In this document: piece after piece, positions 12,695 to 25,151 of the stretch
Layout: every line of letters begins with the position of its first letter
How positions within the stretch are numbered: the first letter of the stretch is position 1
DNA from: Perca fluviatilis
Lineage: Eukaryota > Chordata > Actinopteri > Perciformes > Percidae
Reading direction: 5' to 3'
Assembly (NCBI RefSeq): GCF_010015445.1
Contig: NC_053134.1
Location: 7,733,136 to 7,797,135, forward strand
DNA length: 64,000 nt
The notes under the pieces: generated by a model
What the model was told of the DNA's origin: nothing
The model's input: only the letters and a program-made list of their open reading frames with translations
Database searches by the model: none
Position numbers and translations under genes: made by a program

Positions 12695-15039
12695 ATCACT
12701 TGCCACAAAAGTGCAAAGTTTGTTAGTGCAACTGACAGCTGTGGTTGACAGGTAGGCCTACTGTAAATCCTCACAAGCTGTTTGGAGGCTGGTAGATCTC
12801 TGATCAAACTGACCTGCCTGTTCACATTTCCTGCCGTGGCTTCAGCTCCAGGCAGCCAGAGGAAGAGGAAGAGTCAACCTGACAAAGACAGCCTGAACTC
12901 CTGCATGAATTAAACATGAAGACAATTCCAGGAACTCTGAGCACACACCTTTTAAAACACAAACAGGCCGGGGGAACTCACAAGCTGAGCCGCATAGAGG
13001 CAACTGTGAAGCAGAAATATAAAGTAAACTTGTCACCACAGCAACGCAGGATGCAGCCCCACTGAGTGGCAACCAGAACATAAATAAAAAAGCTTTTTTG
13101 AGACGGTGAAAAACTCAACATGATGGTACTGTACACTGATGATCCAGGAGGCAAATGTGCAGGGTAAGGACAGCTGAATATATGCATCAGGTCATACAGT
13201 TATTTCTGTGTGTGTGGGGGCGACATGACTGCTCATTAAAATGCATAACTCTGACCTATAGTTGTGCCGCCCCCCCCGAGCTAATCAGTAAACCCTACAC
13301 CATTGTGATGATATGAATCATTCCCTTAAGTTTTATTAAAGCTAACAAACAGATGGATGGTCTCACCGTGATAGCATTAGTAAGGGAAAACAACACATAG
13401 CTTGCACTGTATGTAACAGCAGAGGTAAAGATAAAGGTGAGCACACTACGCCTACTCTGCAATCATCATATGGTAAATAATCCCCAGGGGAAACAAAAAA
13501 CAATCATTTATTCAGAAAAGCATTGATTTATGCTGTTAGAAAACCCTATCTGCATATTAAATAACCTAACTTTAATGCTTTTCAATCTTATGAATTTACA
13601 TCATTATTCAAAGTGGAAAAAAATTGGAATATAGAAAGGTAAAAGTGAGTTTAGGTGGGTTTATTGTGCCTGATCACAAGCCAGCAATCTTAGTGACCCA
13701 GTTCTAGGCAGAAGCTCCCTCAGTGCACTTCTTTTTCAACCGTGTCCCGCACCATATGGCAGGCAGCCCGACTCTGTGGGAGTCGAGGTGGGACTTTGGG
13801 ACAGCCAAGAAAACGACAACCATCAAGCTGCCAGTAGATTTCTGTTACAACTGCAGGGAGAGGATATTCCTTCTTCAGAAAAACTAAATATATGTATATT
13901 ATATATATATATATATTTAAATCGCCCTGTTTTGACCCAGCGGTGAGCAAAAAGCCCCTCGTTGAGCCTCTTATAGTATGAGAGTGACGCAATAAAAGGA
14001 TCTCAAAAGTCAGTCTTCCCGCAGCATCCTCTGCAAACCCACCTCCGCCAACCAGCAGGGCTGTTGCCTAGTTACCTGGCTCTGCAGAAGTGCAGTGAAG
14101 CATCGTGGGCCAACGTGGGGACCACTTCACACCTACTGAGTTACCAAGAGGGAGAAAAGAAGTGTGTCAAGTTGTTTTTCTTTTAGCAGGATGTTTAAAT
14201 GAAACGCTAACAGGAAACATGCTGATGGACAAACTAATGTTTATATGCTGTATAGGGCATTGCTCATTTCTTTGTGGTTGTAGTGATAAACCCATAAAAA
14301 TGATCCCCCGACTTTGCAGTACTCCTCATTTCTACGTTGCATCTTTCAGCATATTGTTTTGTTTTGTTCGGCCCTCAACTATCTCGGTTCTTACCGGCAA
14401 TGTTTTCCAGCTGCAGTAGGTAATTGTTTTTAGCCAAAAAAGCTTTGATAAACCCAGTGTACGCTCAGAGCTAAGCACGAAGGCACAGCAGCTAGCTAAT
14501 GAACACAGTGGAGCATTTAGCTGCTAAAGAGCCAGATATTTTCCTCAGGAATTGGTGTAGACCAAAAACAGAGCTAAAAGTAAAGTGAATATTGGACTTA
14601 CTGTACATTCACATGGTGGGCAGAAACACAACTCCAAATGAGTCCAAATTAGCAACTGTTTGCCAACACGTTCACCACATCAACTCAACAAAAGTTAATG
14701 CAGGTTTAAAGAATTGTGACCGAGATATACCTATGTTATGACGTCATTTTTGGCATGTCTGTACTGCAATTACTTGTTACCGGTACTTATCTGCCAACAC
14801 ATGCAGCAATGTCAAGCTCAAATAGCGGAATACAAGTCAGGCTCTACATCACATACCATGTGAGGATGCACGATGAGGAGAAGCAAAGAGGAGAACTCAT
14901 AACAGTCAGAGGAGTGAAAAGTGTAATTTCATCAGCTGGGTGCAGAAAGGTAGCTGTTATTGTCTAACTGACACATTACATGGTTAACGGAATGACCCAA
15001 AGTCATTCAGGATCTCAGTGAGAAACCGATCCCACCAAC

Positions 15040-15480
15040 GCCACGGTGATTTGCTTTTAATAACAACCCTGGCAAACGATACATGCCGCATTTTATTAGA
15101 TCTAATATGACACCTCGAGAAGGAGATTTCAATCCCACAACACTGTTATTGTATTCTGCTGTGATTATTAGGCCTTTTGTATTATCTTTCCTGCTGTCGG
15201 AGGCTCACTCATGTTTAAACAGAGCCCCTCACTGTGATCATTTTCACAGGCAAATGCATCTCCCACCGTCTCTAGTGGCTTTATCAACACGGAATAGGTT
15301 TCAATTGCTCTGAACATGATTTCAAACGTCACATGCAGCCAGCCAATGTGACCAAAGATTCATTCCATGGTTCTTTTCAAATAAAGCAGGAAGATTGTAA
15401 CGCCTCCTGCCTAGCCCGGGTTGATTAGCATACACATGAAAAGGTAGCTGTTATAATAATATGTCTTGTCTCCATTAGAT
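15040..15480. promoter_or_regulatory. Candidate conserved non-coding block
   Basis: Non-repetitive sequence of even composition with several homeodomain-type cores (GATTAGCATAC, TGATTATTAGG) and a Pit/Oct-like AAATGCAT. There is no coding signal. The assignment is by appearance only. Confidence 0.2.
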
Positions 15481-16539
15481 ACGTTCATCTCAGGTATGAG
15501 TGTGTCTGCTCGGCAATGCATTCCCCATTTATTATCCAGCTTGTCCCCGACTGTCAAGATTTGAAAAATAATGACCGTACTCAATCACTAAATTTGAAAG
15601 TAATGAGTGCTATTAATATTTATTTTTCAGTAGAAGCACGAACAGCCGATATAACAACTGTCACTGACACTTTTATTGTTCTACTAATTACTCTCTATAA
15701 GTTTGTTTCCAAGGAAAGTAATGAAGAAGTAGAGACAAAACGAAAAAAAAAACACAACTATTTGTCCACACTTGTTCACTTGGCAAATATTACACACTGA
15801 CTAAGACGAGGTTCAGAATTCTGCAGTACAAGTGTATTAGTTTGACATTAATAATGACAACACCTGAAAAACTGATTCTCAATCCCTCTCACAAAGCTCT
15901 GACTGGATGGTTGTTTTTCCAACCTTCAATAAACACAACTAAAGACCTATTTGCATACCTAGGCGGCGATTCAGAGGTCTAGAACCAGGCTGGCTTACTT
16001 TTTGAATTGAAATAATGTACCTCTTTGCCGATGATTATGTTTTCTTTCACTGATTCTAAAGGCGCTCAGGCTCTTTCTTATTGCTGGGCTCTGTTTTGGG
16101 GAAATCATTTGTCATATCATATGTTTACTGACACAGTTAAGTGACACAGTTGCCACAGCTCTATTTTGATCTAACATGTTTCTTTTGTTTTGTTTTCATT
16201 TATTTATTTACTCATTTATTTTGCGATGAAAGTCTATATTACATTTTCTTTCTTATGCTGTGTTGTGTCGAGTGTGTTTTATGTATGTGTATGTATTTCA
16301 CCTTGGATGTCTAAACGTAAAGTAGCAAATATCTAATGTTGGAAAGGGTTAATAGGCCACCACCACTCGGATTTTCCAGTTACAGACAGAGACTTACATT
16401 TGGCAAACATGGGGGAATTATGCTGTTTGGTTCAGGAGAAGTCTGTATTGATTTGTTTAGTTTGTTCCTCTGAACCCAGAGATTTGATGAGGCTAAGGGA
16501 AGGCCTCCGTTCATCAAGCTCATCAAGGTAGCAGTTTGT

Positions 16540-16900
16540 TTTGTTCAGTTATTAATAAAGGTGCCCTTTGGCAGCCATCTCTGTAGCACTGTACAACCTT
16601 CCATTATTGTTCTTTTTCTCCCCTTTTGGTAGCCGCAAGATGAAAAGAGTTAACTAAGCATGAAAATGTATGACCTATTTCATTCACTATAATTCCACAA
16701 AAAGCTAGAGCTCTAATAAATGAGCCTGGCAAAGCTTTGTGCTTTCTATTACTGAATACTCCCGGCTAAAAGGCAGGGCTCGGGTCTGTACTGTACAATA
16801 CTCTATCTGCCTTTAATGCTGCAACTCAAGAAACCCAGAATGCTGATACTTTCCATGCTATAGGTGTTAGCCAATGACGCTGCAAAATGAATGATTTGAA
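16540..16900. promoter_or_regulatory. Candidate conserved non-coding block
   Basis: Dense, non-repetitive sequence with TAAT/ATTA cores and no open frame, lying between AT-rich stretches. It resembles vertebrate developmental enhancers in texture, but that cannot be tested from one genome. Confidence 0.2.
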
Positions 16901-17375
16901 AGTAAATCAGGACAGCTTAGGCATGCTAAAAGGAACAATTGGAGATAATCTCCCTTTCACTGCAGTGCCAGAATACGCTCCATTTCCAAGGCCTTGCTTT
17001 CTCTTTGACTCTAAAAGGATGTTGCGGCAGTGCACGAGCAGGCACCTCACCTTTGTTGTCATTTACTGAGCGTCTCTGTTCAGCCTTAAAATTCGGGCCT
17101 CATTTACAGCAATAAAAAAAATAAAATAAAAACCGTTCAGTTGGGACATTTTTCCTGATCTGTCTCTTTTGTGTGATACTTCCTTTGTAACCAGGAAAAT
17201 TCCCTTTTGTTTTCTTCCTGTCTGCAGAGTCATGATGACTAAGTGAGGTGGTTCCCCCGCTGCCTGCTCTCCACATGTTGGACCAGAGCCAGGAATAGTA
17301 AAGACATGTAACCTTCTGCAATAAAACCCTCACATATCAAAGTGATCGGTTACCCTTTTTAATCCCAACCTCTAC

Positions 17376-17870
17376 ACAGTGGGGGCAGAGGGACCGCCAC
17401 CGCAGCGTTCGCTAGCGTTAGCTTCTTGTCTCATCTGGGGTCTGATAAACAGTAAATTCACCACTATTCGGTGTCCACAACGCTATTTTCCATTAAACTG
17501 TAGCGGTCATATTTTACGGGACCCGCGTGAGTGCGGCTTTCATGTCGCGGCTTTTCGTCGCTGTTTGTCACTTTTGCCTAAGATTGAGTGACAAGTAGTA
17601 CTCGCCCTGTTGTTTATTTGGTTGCCATGACTTCGCGAGTGATGACGTCCTGTCACTGTTCCAGTTGCTCACCCTAAAGGGGAGAGAGAGCGGATGAGTT
17701 CAGTAGAGCACACGGCTCTGCAGAGCGGTGTAAGTACGACTTTTCATAAACAGCCGAAGGAGCGGCGGTGCGCGGCGTACATAGTGGAAACCCTGTAGTG
17801 CGTCTGCCCTATTTCTGATATCGTGGCGGCAGAGATTTTACCGTGGCGGGTAAACACTGCCTCTACCTAT
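17376..17870. promoter_or_regulatory. CpG-rich patch with a CRE site
   Basis: CpG dinucleotides are far denser here than in the surrounding tens of kilobases (for example CTTCGCGAGTGATGACGTCC and GGAGCGGCGGTGCGCGGCG). The TGACGTC at about 17643 is a cAMP-response-element core, followed by a possible splice donor in GCGGTGTAAGTACG near 17727. It could be a CpG-island promoter with a non-coding first exon. It could equally be the GC-rich body of an old DNA transposon, since the left edge CAGTGGGGGCAGAGGGACCG resembles a hAT terminus. No matching right terminus was found. Confidence 0.35.
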
Positions 17871-17879
17871 ACTTCATAA

Positions 17880-18459
17880 TCCTTTGGGCTACTGTCTTTT
17901 ATCGTTATTTATTCATGACACAAGCAGCATCACCTGCAGACTTTTATCCTCACGCAACTGATTTTACAGCGAGTGGAGACGACTTTAAAGTTGTGTAACG
18001 GATTAAGATGTGGTGCTGTTGTAAAGTCAAGCATCCTGGTAATTGAACACTTATGGGGCTCTATCACCATCCCGGAGTCGGAGCCCTTTCAAAAAAAAGT
18101 ATTTAGTCACAAAAGAATAAAGCCTAAAAGCCTCTTATCCCCCAACACCTGCACTATGGAAGCCGCTTTACCAAAATGTTTCCATGCTTTTTACATGTTT
18201 TAAAGCCTGCCAGTTCAAAGGTAAATGATAACAAATAAATAACAGCAGAAAATACTATATTGTCATTTCCTGCTCCTAGCTGTCCTTGTTTGACGTCTCT
18301 GTGTAGGAATAGGAAGACCCAAAGGATCTACATGCATTAAGTGCATTATTACTATGACAATGGCACTAGCTGTATTTTTTGGCTGTGTCTTTTACTTTGC
18401 CATTTGACCTTCGGATGTTACAAGAGTTTAACAACCCAATTTGTTTGTGATGAACTATA

Positions 18460-18499
<40 letters not shown>

Positions 18500-19845
18500 T
18501 TGTTTCCACTGCCCCAAAAATCAGTTTTGGGGCAGTTTTGGCAAGTTTAAGAGTCAATATTTTCTGTTTGTTTTTTGAGATATTTCTTTCACCACACTTT
18601 ATTTCATTATTATCCCAGCTGTGAGCAGCTTCATTTCCTTTGTGTATTGTGGGAGCACATGGGCAATCGGCCATATTTAGTTTGCATACAGCCTCGTTTG
18701 AGAATACTTAATTATGTCACTTTTCCAGCACACTGCAGACTCAAATCAGAATGAAGTATGCAGACTGTATATCAGGGATATTTGCACATATGAAAAGAAC
18801 CTATTGATAAAGATCAAATATCCTTGAAATGTTAAATGGAAGCGCCATTAATTTTAACCGACTCAACAATAGATTTCTAAAACTGGTTTATGCTAAACAC
18901 CAGGCACTTTCCAGCCCACAAAGCACACTAACTTATACTAAAAGTAGACCTGTGATGACTCCCATGATAGCTTCTTATTAGATGAAACAAAAAGGAGAGG
19001 AAGCACTGCGCTGAGCAGACTGTAGCTGCAAGGCCCATCCTGCTGAAACTAATGAACTGGATTCAAAGACAACATTACGACTATACTGTAGAGTAGTGCT
19101 ATTTAAGAAGTTATTGTGAGTCTATCTGCAAAACCCTCTGAAATGGTGAAAAGGAGAATGCAGCTTGAAGCTGTTGGCCAGGACAACATCCACTGCCCAC
19201 TGAGGGAATCACTGCTTAAAAGTGAGCTGCAATCAGGCTCGACGCTTGAAAATAACATAAAGCTTTCGTGTTGTCAGTTGTTTTGTGTATTCATCACTGT
19301 GTGTGGAAAACACAATATTCACTTCTTCCAATGTATCCCTAAAATCACACTGTACACCGCTCCATACAATCAAGGACTATGCATCCCTGTATGCATGCTC
19401 ACTGTGATTTTCTTCAAGTGCACTAGGGGAGTCCAGCTTATGTAACACTATCCAATTAGGGAGCTGGGTCAGCTGGAGGAACAGCCGTCCATATACAGCA
19501 GCTCTCCTCTCAGGGCGCGGCCATTCTTTTGCCCTTTTTTTTTCACTCAGAGCACTTTTGGCTGAATGCGAATAGCACAAGTCAAACTTCCAGCCACAGC
19601 AGTGGACAGGAAGGCAGCACTGGCGTCTCACGTCTGACCTCATCCACTGGGGTTGCATGCGATATACATAGATGAGCCGTAAATATACAGCCTGAAGCCA
19701 ATGATGTGGCTTTTGGAGAGGGAAAATGGCTTAGCAAAAATCTGCAGCAACCTAATGTATGTACTGTATGTACCAATGCAATAATGGGGCAACTTTACCC
19801 AGTAGTACAGGTAGGGGAACAAAACAGTATTGCATCAATATTTAC
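17880..19845. other. Unique sequence with an (AAT)n run
   Basis: An (AAT)n microsatellite of about 14 units lies at 18458-18499; it creates a poly-Leu open frame on the minus strand that is not a gene. Nothing else is recognisable. Confidence 0.5.
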
Positions 19846-19849
19846 TTAA

Positions 19850-20240
19850 TTTTCAAAGCAAAAATGCCAAACATTTCCTAGTTCCACTTTCCCAATTGTA
19901 AGGGTGGGCTGTTTTTTTTTTGTCTTATGTTTAAATTCATTATCTTTGGGTTATGTTGAATCTTTGAAGTAGTTTATCAAGCAAAAGTGCCAAAAATGAC
20001 CTGGTTTCAGCTTCTCAAAAGTGAGAATTTGCTGCTTTTCTCGGTTTTCTATTGTTATAATTTAAAAATCTTCTGGTTTGGACAACCAAGCAATTTGAGG
20101 ACGTCACATTGTCATTTAGGAAAACTGCAATGGGCATTTTTCACTACCTTCTGACATTTCATAGACCAAACGATTCATCAAAGATAATAATCGGCAGGTT
20201 AATGAAAAATTTAAATCACTGTTTGTTGCAGCCGTAGGTG
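19850..20240 (+). repeat. hAT-type MITE family copy
   Basis: The most complete copy of the family in the window: GGTTTCAGCTTCTCAAAAGT, GAGAATTTGCTGCTTTTC, then a diverged AACCAAGCAATTTGAGGACG, GGGCATTTTTCACTACCTTC, ATAGACCAAACGATTCAT, AATAATCGGCAGGTTAATG and a final GTTGCAGCC. A second partial CTTTCCCAATTGTAAGGG...GGGCTGTTTTT unit precedes it (19880-19960), so two copies or a partial tandem duplication may be present. Confidence 0.75.
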
Positions 20241-21409
20241 GAATGAATGGAAGAGTGGCTAAATAAAATATATATACATATTGTTTTTTACATTTGTTCA
20301 ATTTTTAGATGCTCCATAATATCACAGACAGTTGTAGATGAAGAAACTGAAGAAACTTCCTCACTAAAGAAACACAGAACCTACTTATTTTTTGAGTTGT
20401 TTTTCTTATTGAGGTCAGAGAGCCTCTGTGAGAAACAAAAAACTCCATTAAAGTTGCTGTAGGCTGCTTGGCAGTGCCTCACCTCATTATTCTCAAAAAG
20501 ACAGTAAATTCCCCAGAATTGCCGGGGAAAGTAGCAGACAGGTACCTCCTTTAATGAGGCAACAATCCTCTCGGTTTTACAATAAATTCTCTGTTTTCTC
20601 ATATGTGACCAAATACGACCTTCTTCTCTTGTTCATTTGCATAATGTGTTGAAGTATCTCACCACCACCTGCTGTGCGACACGGCCATATGTGGAGGAAG
20701 TACTGAGGGGCCATCCACACGGATAAGTTTTTTTGTGCAAACGCACATGTTTTGCATCGTTTTGGGCCGACTGTCCAAACGAATCCAGTAAACGCACTGC
20801 CTGAAAACGCACTTCTTTTAAACCTGGTCTCCGAAAACGGCTCTCGTTTGGCTTCGTTTGGACGGTGTATACGAATCCGTATCGATGATGTCATCGCCAC
20901 ACCCCTCTTTTACACCCTCTCTTACCCACGGCCGCTGACGCACACAACTGCGGTGAAGCTAAGCGAGCATGTCCCATCTCCATGGTCAAACCAGCTCACT
21001 TCATCTAAATACTTTGTCTCTGCTCCCTGACCCTTCCCTCTGGATTCTACACAAGACATATTGCTAACATTATGTAGCTAACGTTAAACATCGCTAAAGT
21101 AGCTGACCGCTCCAGCAGCGAAGTCATAGATGCAGCGAAGTAACGTTAACGTTAGCTGCTATGGCTATCTGTTTATAAAGTGGAAGTAGACAACTTATCA
21201 ACTAGCTAGCTAATCTGTCTGCTTATCAACTCCTTGAACGGATTATAGTAACTTTTACCACGGCTTATTGTAGAAAGGCTACTGCAAGAAAAACGTATAG
21301 ATTATTAAAAAGACATCATTCATGGATCATTGATGTTTGTTTGACTGCCGATGTTAGAGCTAGATAACGTTAGCGCGCTAACATTAGCTCGCTGCTAGCT
21401 CGCTGCAAT

Positions 21410-22740
21410 TAGGGCTGAAACGATTCCTCGAATAATTTGATTACAAAAAATGTTCGAAGCAAAATTCTTTGCCTCGAAGCTTCGTTAAATCAATGTAATT
21501 AAGGTTGTACGGCTCACTGTGTTTCCGCACGGAGGATTATTACTAGCGCACAAGAGGTTTGCGCTAGCGATGACGAACTGACCGAAGAGCCGGTTATTAA
21601 CCGATTCGTGTCACTGAGCCGGGAGAATCGAGTGCCATACGTCAATGAACCGACTCACTCCTGTTTTTTACCTCATTAGCGCCTCCACTGGAGTGGTGGT
21701 AGAATCAATCAGGAAATGGGCTACCTCGAGCAGCACGATTCATTGGACCGAAAGAGTTGTTAAGAGAGTTGTAGAGACCGTACACCCGGCTACTGCCGAG
21801 AGTCTGCACTGCCGAGAGTCGAGACCGAATGTAACCGTTAACAACCGCTCGAGTATATAAGCAAACGGTTTGTCTAACGGTTCTCGGCAAGTTTGAGTTA
21901 TTAACCAAGCCTTGTTTCTGATGCATCTTAGGTGATTGTGTTCGGAAATTCACACATTATTGATTGGGAAGTGCATCACATACAAATACACGTTATCTTA
22001 GTTATGTTAAGTTAAATGTTAGAGAAGTGAATGTTACAGGCTGTCACGAGCAGACCGGGCGGGCACCCGGCTACTGCCGAGACCGGGAGTAGCCGTATGC
22101 CGCAGCCGCAGGCACGTGAACCGTTGACCGAATCTATAGACTCGGTTCGCCAACCAACAACCGTCCGGTTGAACCGACTTGCGTAAAAGAGCCGGTTGTC
22201 ACATCACTAGTTTGCGCTACTTAATATGCACGTGAATGACGTCATCATGCATTCTTTATTCTTTCTTCTCACCATAGATATATCTATGCTCCTCACTGTG
22301 TATTAGGCTTCTGAAAATGTGTCCCCCAGAACAGTGTAGTTGAATACCCCTGCTGTAAGCTTCGTACAGTCACATTTACCCTCAGGTCAGTGAACAGCTC
22401 TTTTGCATATCCAGTGCAAAGAGCCAGAGGAAAGAAGGGGAATGGGGTGAAAAATATTAACATTTTGGCCACCAAAAATGTACTATTGTAATGTATTTTT
22501 TTTTAAGGGTCTTGGAATTTGGCAATACATATTTTTGCTTTTTCTAAAAAGGGAAACCTGTCTTTTGTATATATACAAGCTACAGGTTTCCTTTTTTTTA
22601 GTAAACAGCAATAATAAATATTTACTATTGCTGCTTACTAAGTATTTCTTGCTAAGTGTTTCTTATCCGATTACTCGATTAATCGATGGAATAATCAGTA
22701 GAATATTCGATTACTAAAATAATCGATAGCTGCAGCCCTA
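21410..22740. mobile_element. hAT MITE, perfect 8-bp TSD, carrying a second insertion
   Basis: The left end TAGGGCTGAAACGATT and the complement of the right end TAGGGCTGCAGCTATCGATT match as terminal inverted repeats. The 8-bp duplication GCTGCAAT is exact at 21402-21409 and 22741-22748. Near the right end are the typical CGATTACTCGATTAATCGAT repeats. Nothing coding remains. It is split at 21565-22209 by another hAT element. Confidence 0.92.
21565..22209. mobile_element. Nested hAT element with 8-bp TSD
   Basis: The ends are TAGCGATGACGAAC and, on the complement, TAGTGATGTGACAAC. The exact flanking duplication is GTTTGCGC (21557-21564 and 22210-22217). The interior is rich in short iterations of GAGCCGGTT/AACCG and CTGCCGAGA units, and TATATAA occurs near 21853. 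No transposase is present. It is younger than the element it interrupts. Confidence 0.9.
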
Positions 22741-23605
22741 GCTGCAATCATGCAAAATAAAAAGCAATCCAACAGCACATTATACAATGTAAACAAAGAC
22801 ACGTTTTCTTGCGGCGGCCTTTATAAAATGAGCAGTGGTGAAAGTTATTATAGTCCACGGATGTATTAAGAGAACGTTATAATCTAGTCATGTTATGATG
22901 GGAAGTGGAAGTGACTATACTCCGTTTTTTTGTGAATTTCTGTAGCAGAAACAGCGCCGCCTATAGGCCCGGGAATATGAAGTAGCGTGGATTCGTTTGG
23001 ACGCAACTATTCTTAAAAAAAAGATCGTTTTGGTACTTGTGGACGTGGCCTCGAAAATCTCAGTACTTAAGTAGAAGTACAAATAACCAGAGACATATTT
23101 ACTTTAGTAAAAGTATAAGTACCGCAATGACAACCCTACTTAAGTGACCCGTGATTTACAAAGGGGTGGTTCAGTTATTTTGATGCTGAGCTTCGACAGT
23201 ATCCATACTGTCCACTACCACAAACAAGGCCTGGCTTTTAAAAAAAAAGTCCCTATCCTAACCAGCATAAAACGGAAATATGTTGTTAGAATCGGAATGC
23301 GGTTGGTTTTATTCATGGATGTATTTTAAGACGGTTTTATTTCCTTTAATCATGGGAGCGTAAGCAAATACAGTGTGTGAAGCAGCAGACATGGGGAGGC
23401 GGATGTGAAGAGGTCCAGCTAAATAAATAAGATATGAACGCGTCTTATGCAGCCTGTCGGAGGAGTAAACAACGCTGTGGAGAGAAATAGATGGCAACTG
23501 TGATTTAAAAACGTGAATAATAAAAAAATAAAAAAACATTTTCATTTTCACTTTTACCGGAGGCTGTATTACCGAGGGTCAGCGGCGCTGCGCCCGGGCT
23601 CTGGA

Positions 23606-23626
23606 TATATATATATATATATATAT
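23606..23626. repeat. (AT)n microsatellite
   Basis: About ten perfect AT units. Confidence 0.9.
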
Positions 23627-23852
23627 CTATGGCAACCAAACTTCACTAGTGAGACAAACGTGTGATGGTCAGGAAGACGTTTTGGCAGGGGGGAAACTGA
23701 TCAGAAAATGTAACGAAAATTTAATGAAACGTTGTAGAAATGTAGTGGAGTAGAAAGTATAATTGCTGCAAAACGTAACAAAGTAAAAGTCAAAAGTATG
23801 CACTATTGATCCTACTTAAGTAAAGTACAGATACGTGAAAAAATTTATTTAA

Positions 23853-24164
23853 AGGGACATGCCACCGTTTGTTGAAATAGGGCTTATCACGGTCTCCCCT
23901 AGCTGTAGAAAGGTGGGCCAACGCATTTTTTGCACATGCATTGTTTTAGTCCGGTGCAACACCGGCAGCGCCGCCGCTAGTTAGCTTAGCGTAGTGAATG
24001 GAATCCTATGTTGCCAGTTAGCATGTTGTGAGTAAAAGTGAGCCAACAAAAGACAAAAAAACAACCTAATTACTTGCACTGAGACAAGAAATGCGTTGGC
24101 CCACCTATCTACAGCCAGGGTAGACCGTGATAAGAACTATTTCAACAAACGGTGGCGTATTCCT
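23853..24164. mobile_element. TTAA-flanked MITE (312 bp)
   Basis: The left end AAGGGACATGCCACCGTTTG with TTGAAATAG is mirrored on the right by CTATTTCAACAAACGGTGGC then GTATTCCTT. TTAA directly flanks each end (23849-23852 and 24165-24168). The inverted repeats extend at least 28 bp with few mismatches, and a subterminal GTGGGCCAACGCATTTTTTG is mirrored by AAATGCGTTGGCCCAC. It is a piggyBac-type MITE inserted in the outer TTAAGTA repeat. Confidence 0.85.
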
Positions 24165-24699
24165 TTAAGTACAGTGACAAAGTATTTGTACTTCGTTACA
24201 TTCCACCACAGGACACGGCCGTGCCATGTTTCAGGCGTGACACAAACTTCCCTGAAGTTTAAGCACAGTCATCTGTATTGTACAAGTCGTGTAGTGCAAA
24301 TCCTCCATTCCCATCCAGAGCTGTTTCAAATGAGGCTGTACACACATTGTTACTTGGCTGGAAACTCCCAAGCAGGAAATGACAACAAATGGTTTGACAC
24401 CATTAGCTTTCCTGGAGCATGGAGCATAAATATTTCACTTTGAAGGTTTTACATCTTTGCTCCAGAAAGATCTTAGCCTGCAAGAGATATAAGGAGGAGG
24501 TTTCTGTCACTTTGGTATGTGGGATTTTGATGGATGACCTTTTGACCTGGGGGTCAAGAGGTCACGACCTGTCAGAAAGTGATTGATGCCTTCCAGGTGT
24601 GTGTGTGACTGGTCTGTTCTGGAAGCTTCTAGAAGGAAGGCGTGTCCCGGAAATGACGTGGTGTTAAGTGCTGCAATGAGGGGGCCAGGAAGTAGAAAA

Positions 24700-24970
24700 A
24701 TGTTTCATTTAAATGATCCAATGAGCGTTAGAGATGAAATATCCGGGATGTGTTTGAAATGATCCAGTGAGAGAAGAGGGGTGTAGCGTTAAATTTTGAG
24801 CATAAAAGGGTTTCTTCCCCGTTTGAAACAGAGAAAGATAGGTTTTTCATTCTACACACAGCATGAATGTAAGTTTGAGTAACACTGATGCGTTTGAAAT
24901 GAGCCAATGACCAAGAATTAAATCAAGTATCTTTACACCTCTTTGGAGCAGAGAGCAGAACGTTTTAAGG
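24700..24970 (+). promoter_or_regulatory. Iterated promoter-like modules in the arm
   Basis: A motif of the form TTTGAAATGA.CCA.TGA recurs: AAATGATCCAATGAGCG (about 24712), TTTGAAATGATCCAGTGAG (24753) and TTTGAAATGAGCCAATGACC (24893). Between them is a TATA-like GCATAAAAGGG (about 24800). The mirrored copies are in the right arm at 46604-46860. The same module precedes the CARD gene at 26368-26434. Promoter function is inferred from recurrence plus the TATA boxes. Confidence 0.45.
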
Positions 24971-25086
24971 CAGGGTTGTAAAATAGAATGTGTAAGGCTC
25001 CTCTTACAACAGGCCAAGTAAGTGATTGTAATAAGCGTGAATGGGCCTAAGCCCAAAGGTCAATGCATTTCTACCCACACTCACGC

Positions 25087-25151
25087 ACACACACACACAC
25101 ACACACACATCACCACACACACTCACGCGACACACACACACACACACACAC
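25087..25151. repeat. (CA)n microsatellite in the left arm
   Basis: Interrupted CA tract; the right-arm counterpart is a longer (GT)n at 46385-46460. Confidence 0.95.

Larger units (their letters stand above)
12700..17370. other. Unique sequence, no gene recognised
   Basis: A (TA)n-like run lies at 13888-13918 and a C8 run near 13270. Short open frames (for example 14105-14419 and 15516-15800) show no family motif. Two complex blocks are listed separately as possible regulatory DNA. Confidence 0.4.
20705..23052. mobile_element. hAT-like non-autonomous element, host of nested insertions
   Basis: The left end GGGGCCATCCACACGGATAA and the complement of the right end GAGGCCACGTCCACAAGTAC are similar terminal inverted repeats. 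Both ends carry 'cgtttggac' and 'gtgtggat' type subterminal motifs (GGCTTCGTTTGGACGG at 20850, GGATTCGTTTGGACGC at 22989). No clean target duplication was found, so the exact borders are approximate. The interior includes CpG-rich sequence and the element at 21410-22740. Confidence 0.6.
20690..24215. repeat. Outer 'ACTTAAGTA' fish repeat split by nested insertions
   Basis: The left end GTGGAGGAAGTACTGA (20691) is followed, after the insertions, by CTCAGTACTTAAGTAGAAGT (23058), CCTACTTAAGTAAAGTACAG (23812) and finally AAGTATTTGTACTTCGTTAC with ATTCCACCAC (24179-24212). These are pieces of one widespread fish repeat rich in TTAAGTA motifs with a GGTGGAATGTAACG-type end. At least two insertion events lie inside it. 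Confidence 0.65.

Noticed and set aside
18366..18674. A minus-strand frame with a poly-Leu segment that looks like a membrane protein.
   Set aside because: The Leu run is the translation of the (AAT)n microsatellite at 18458-18499.
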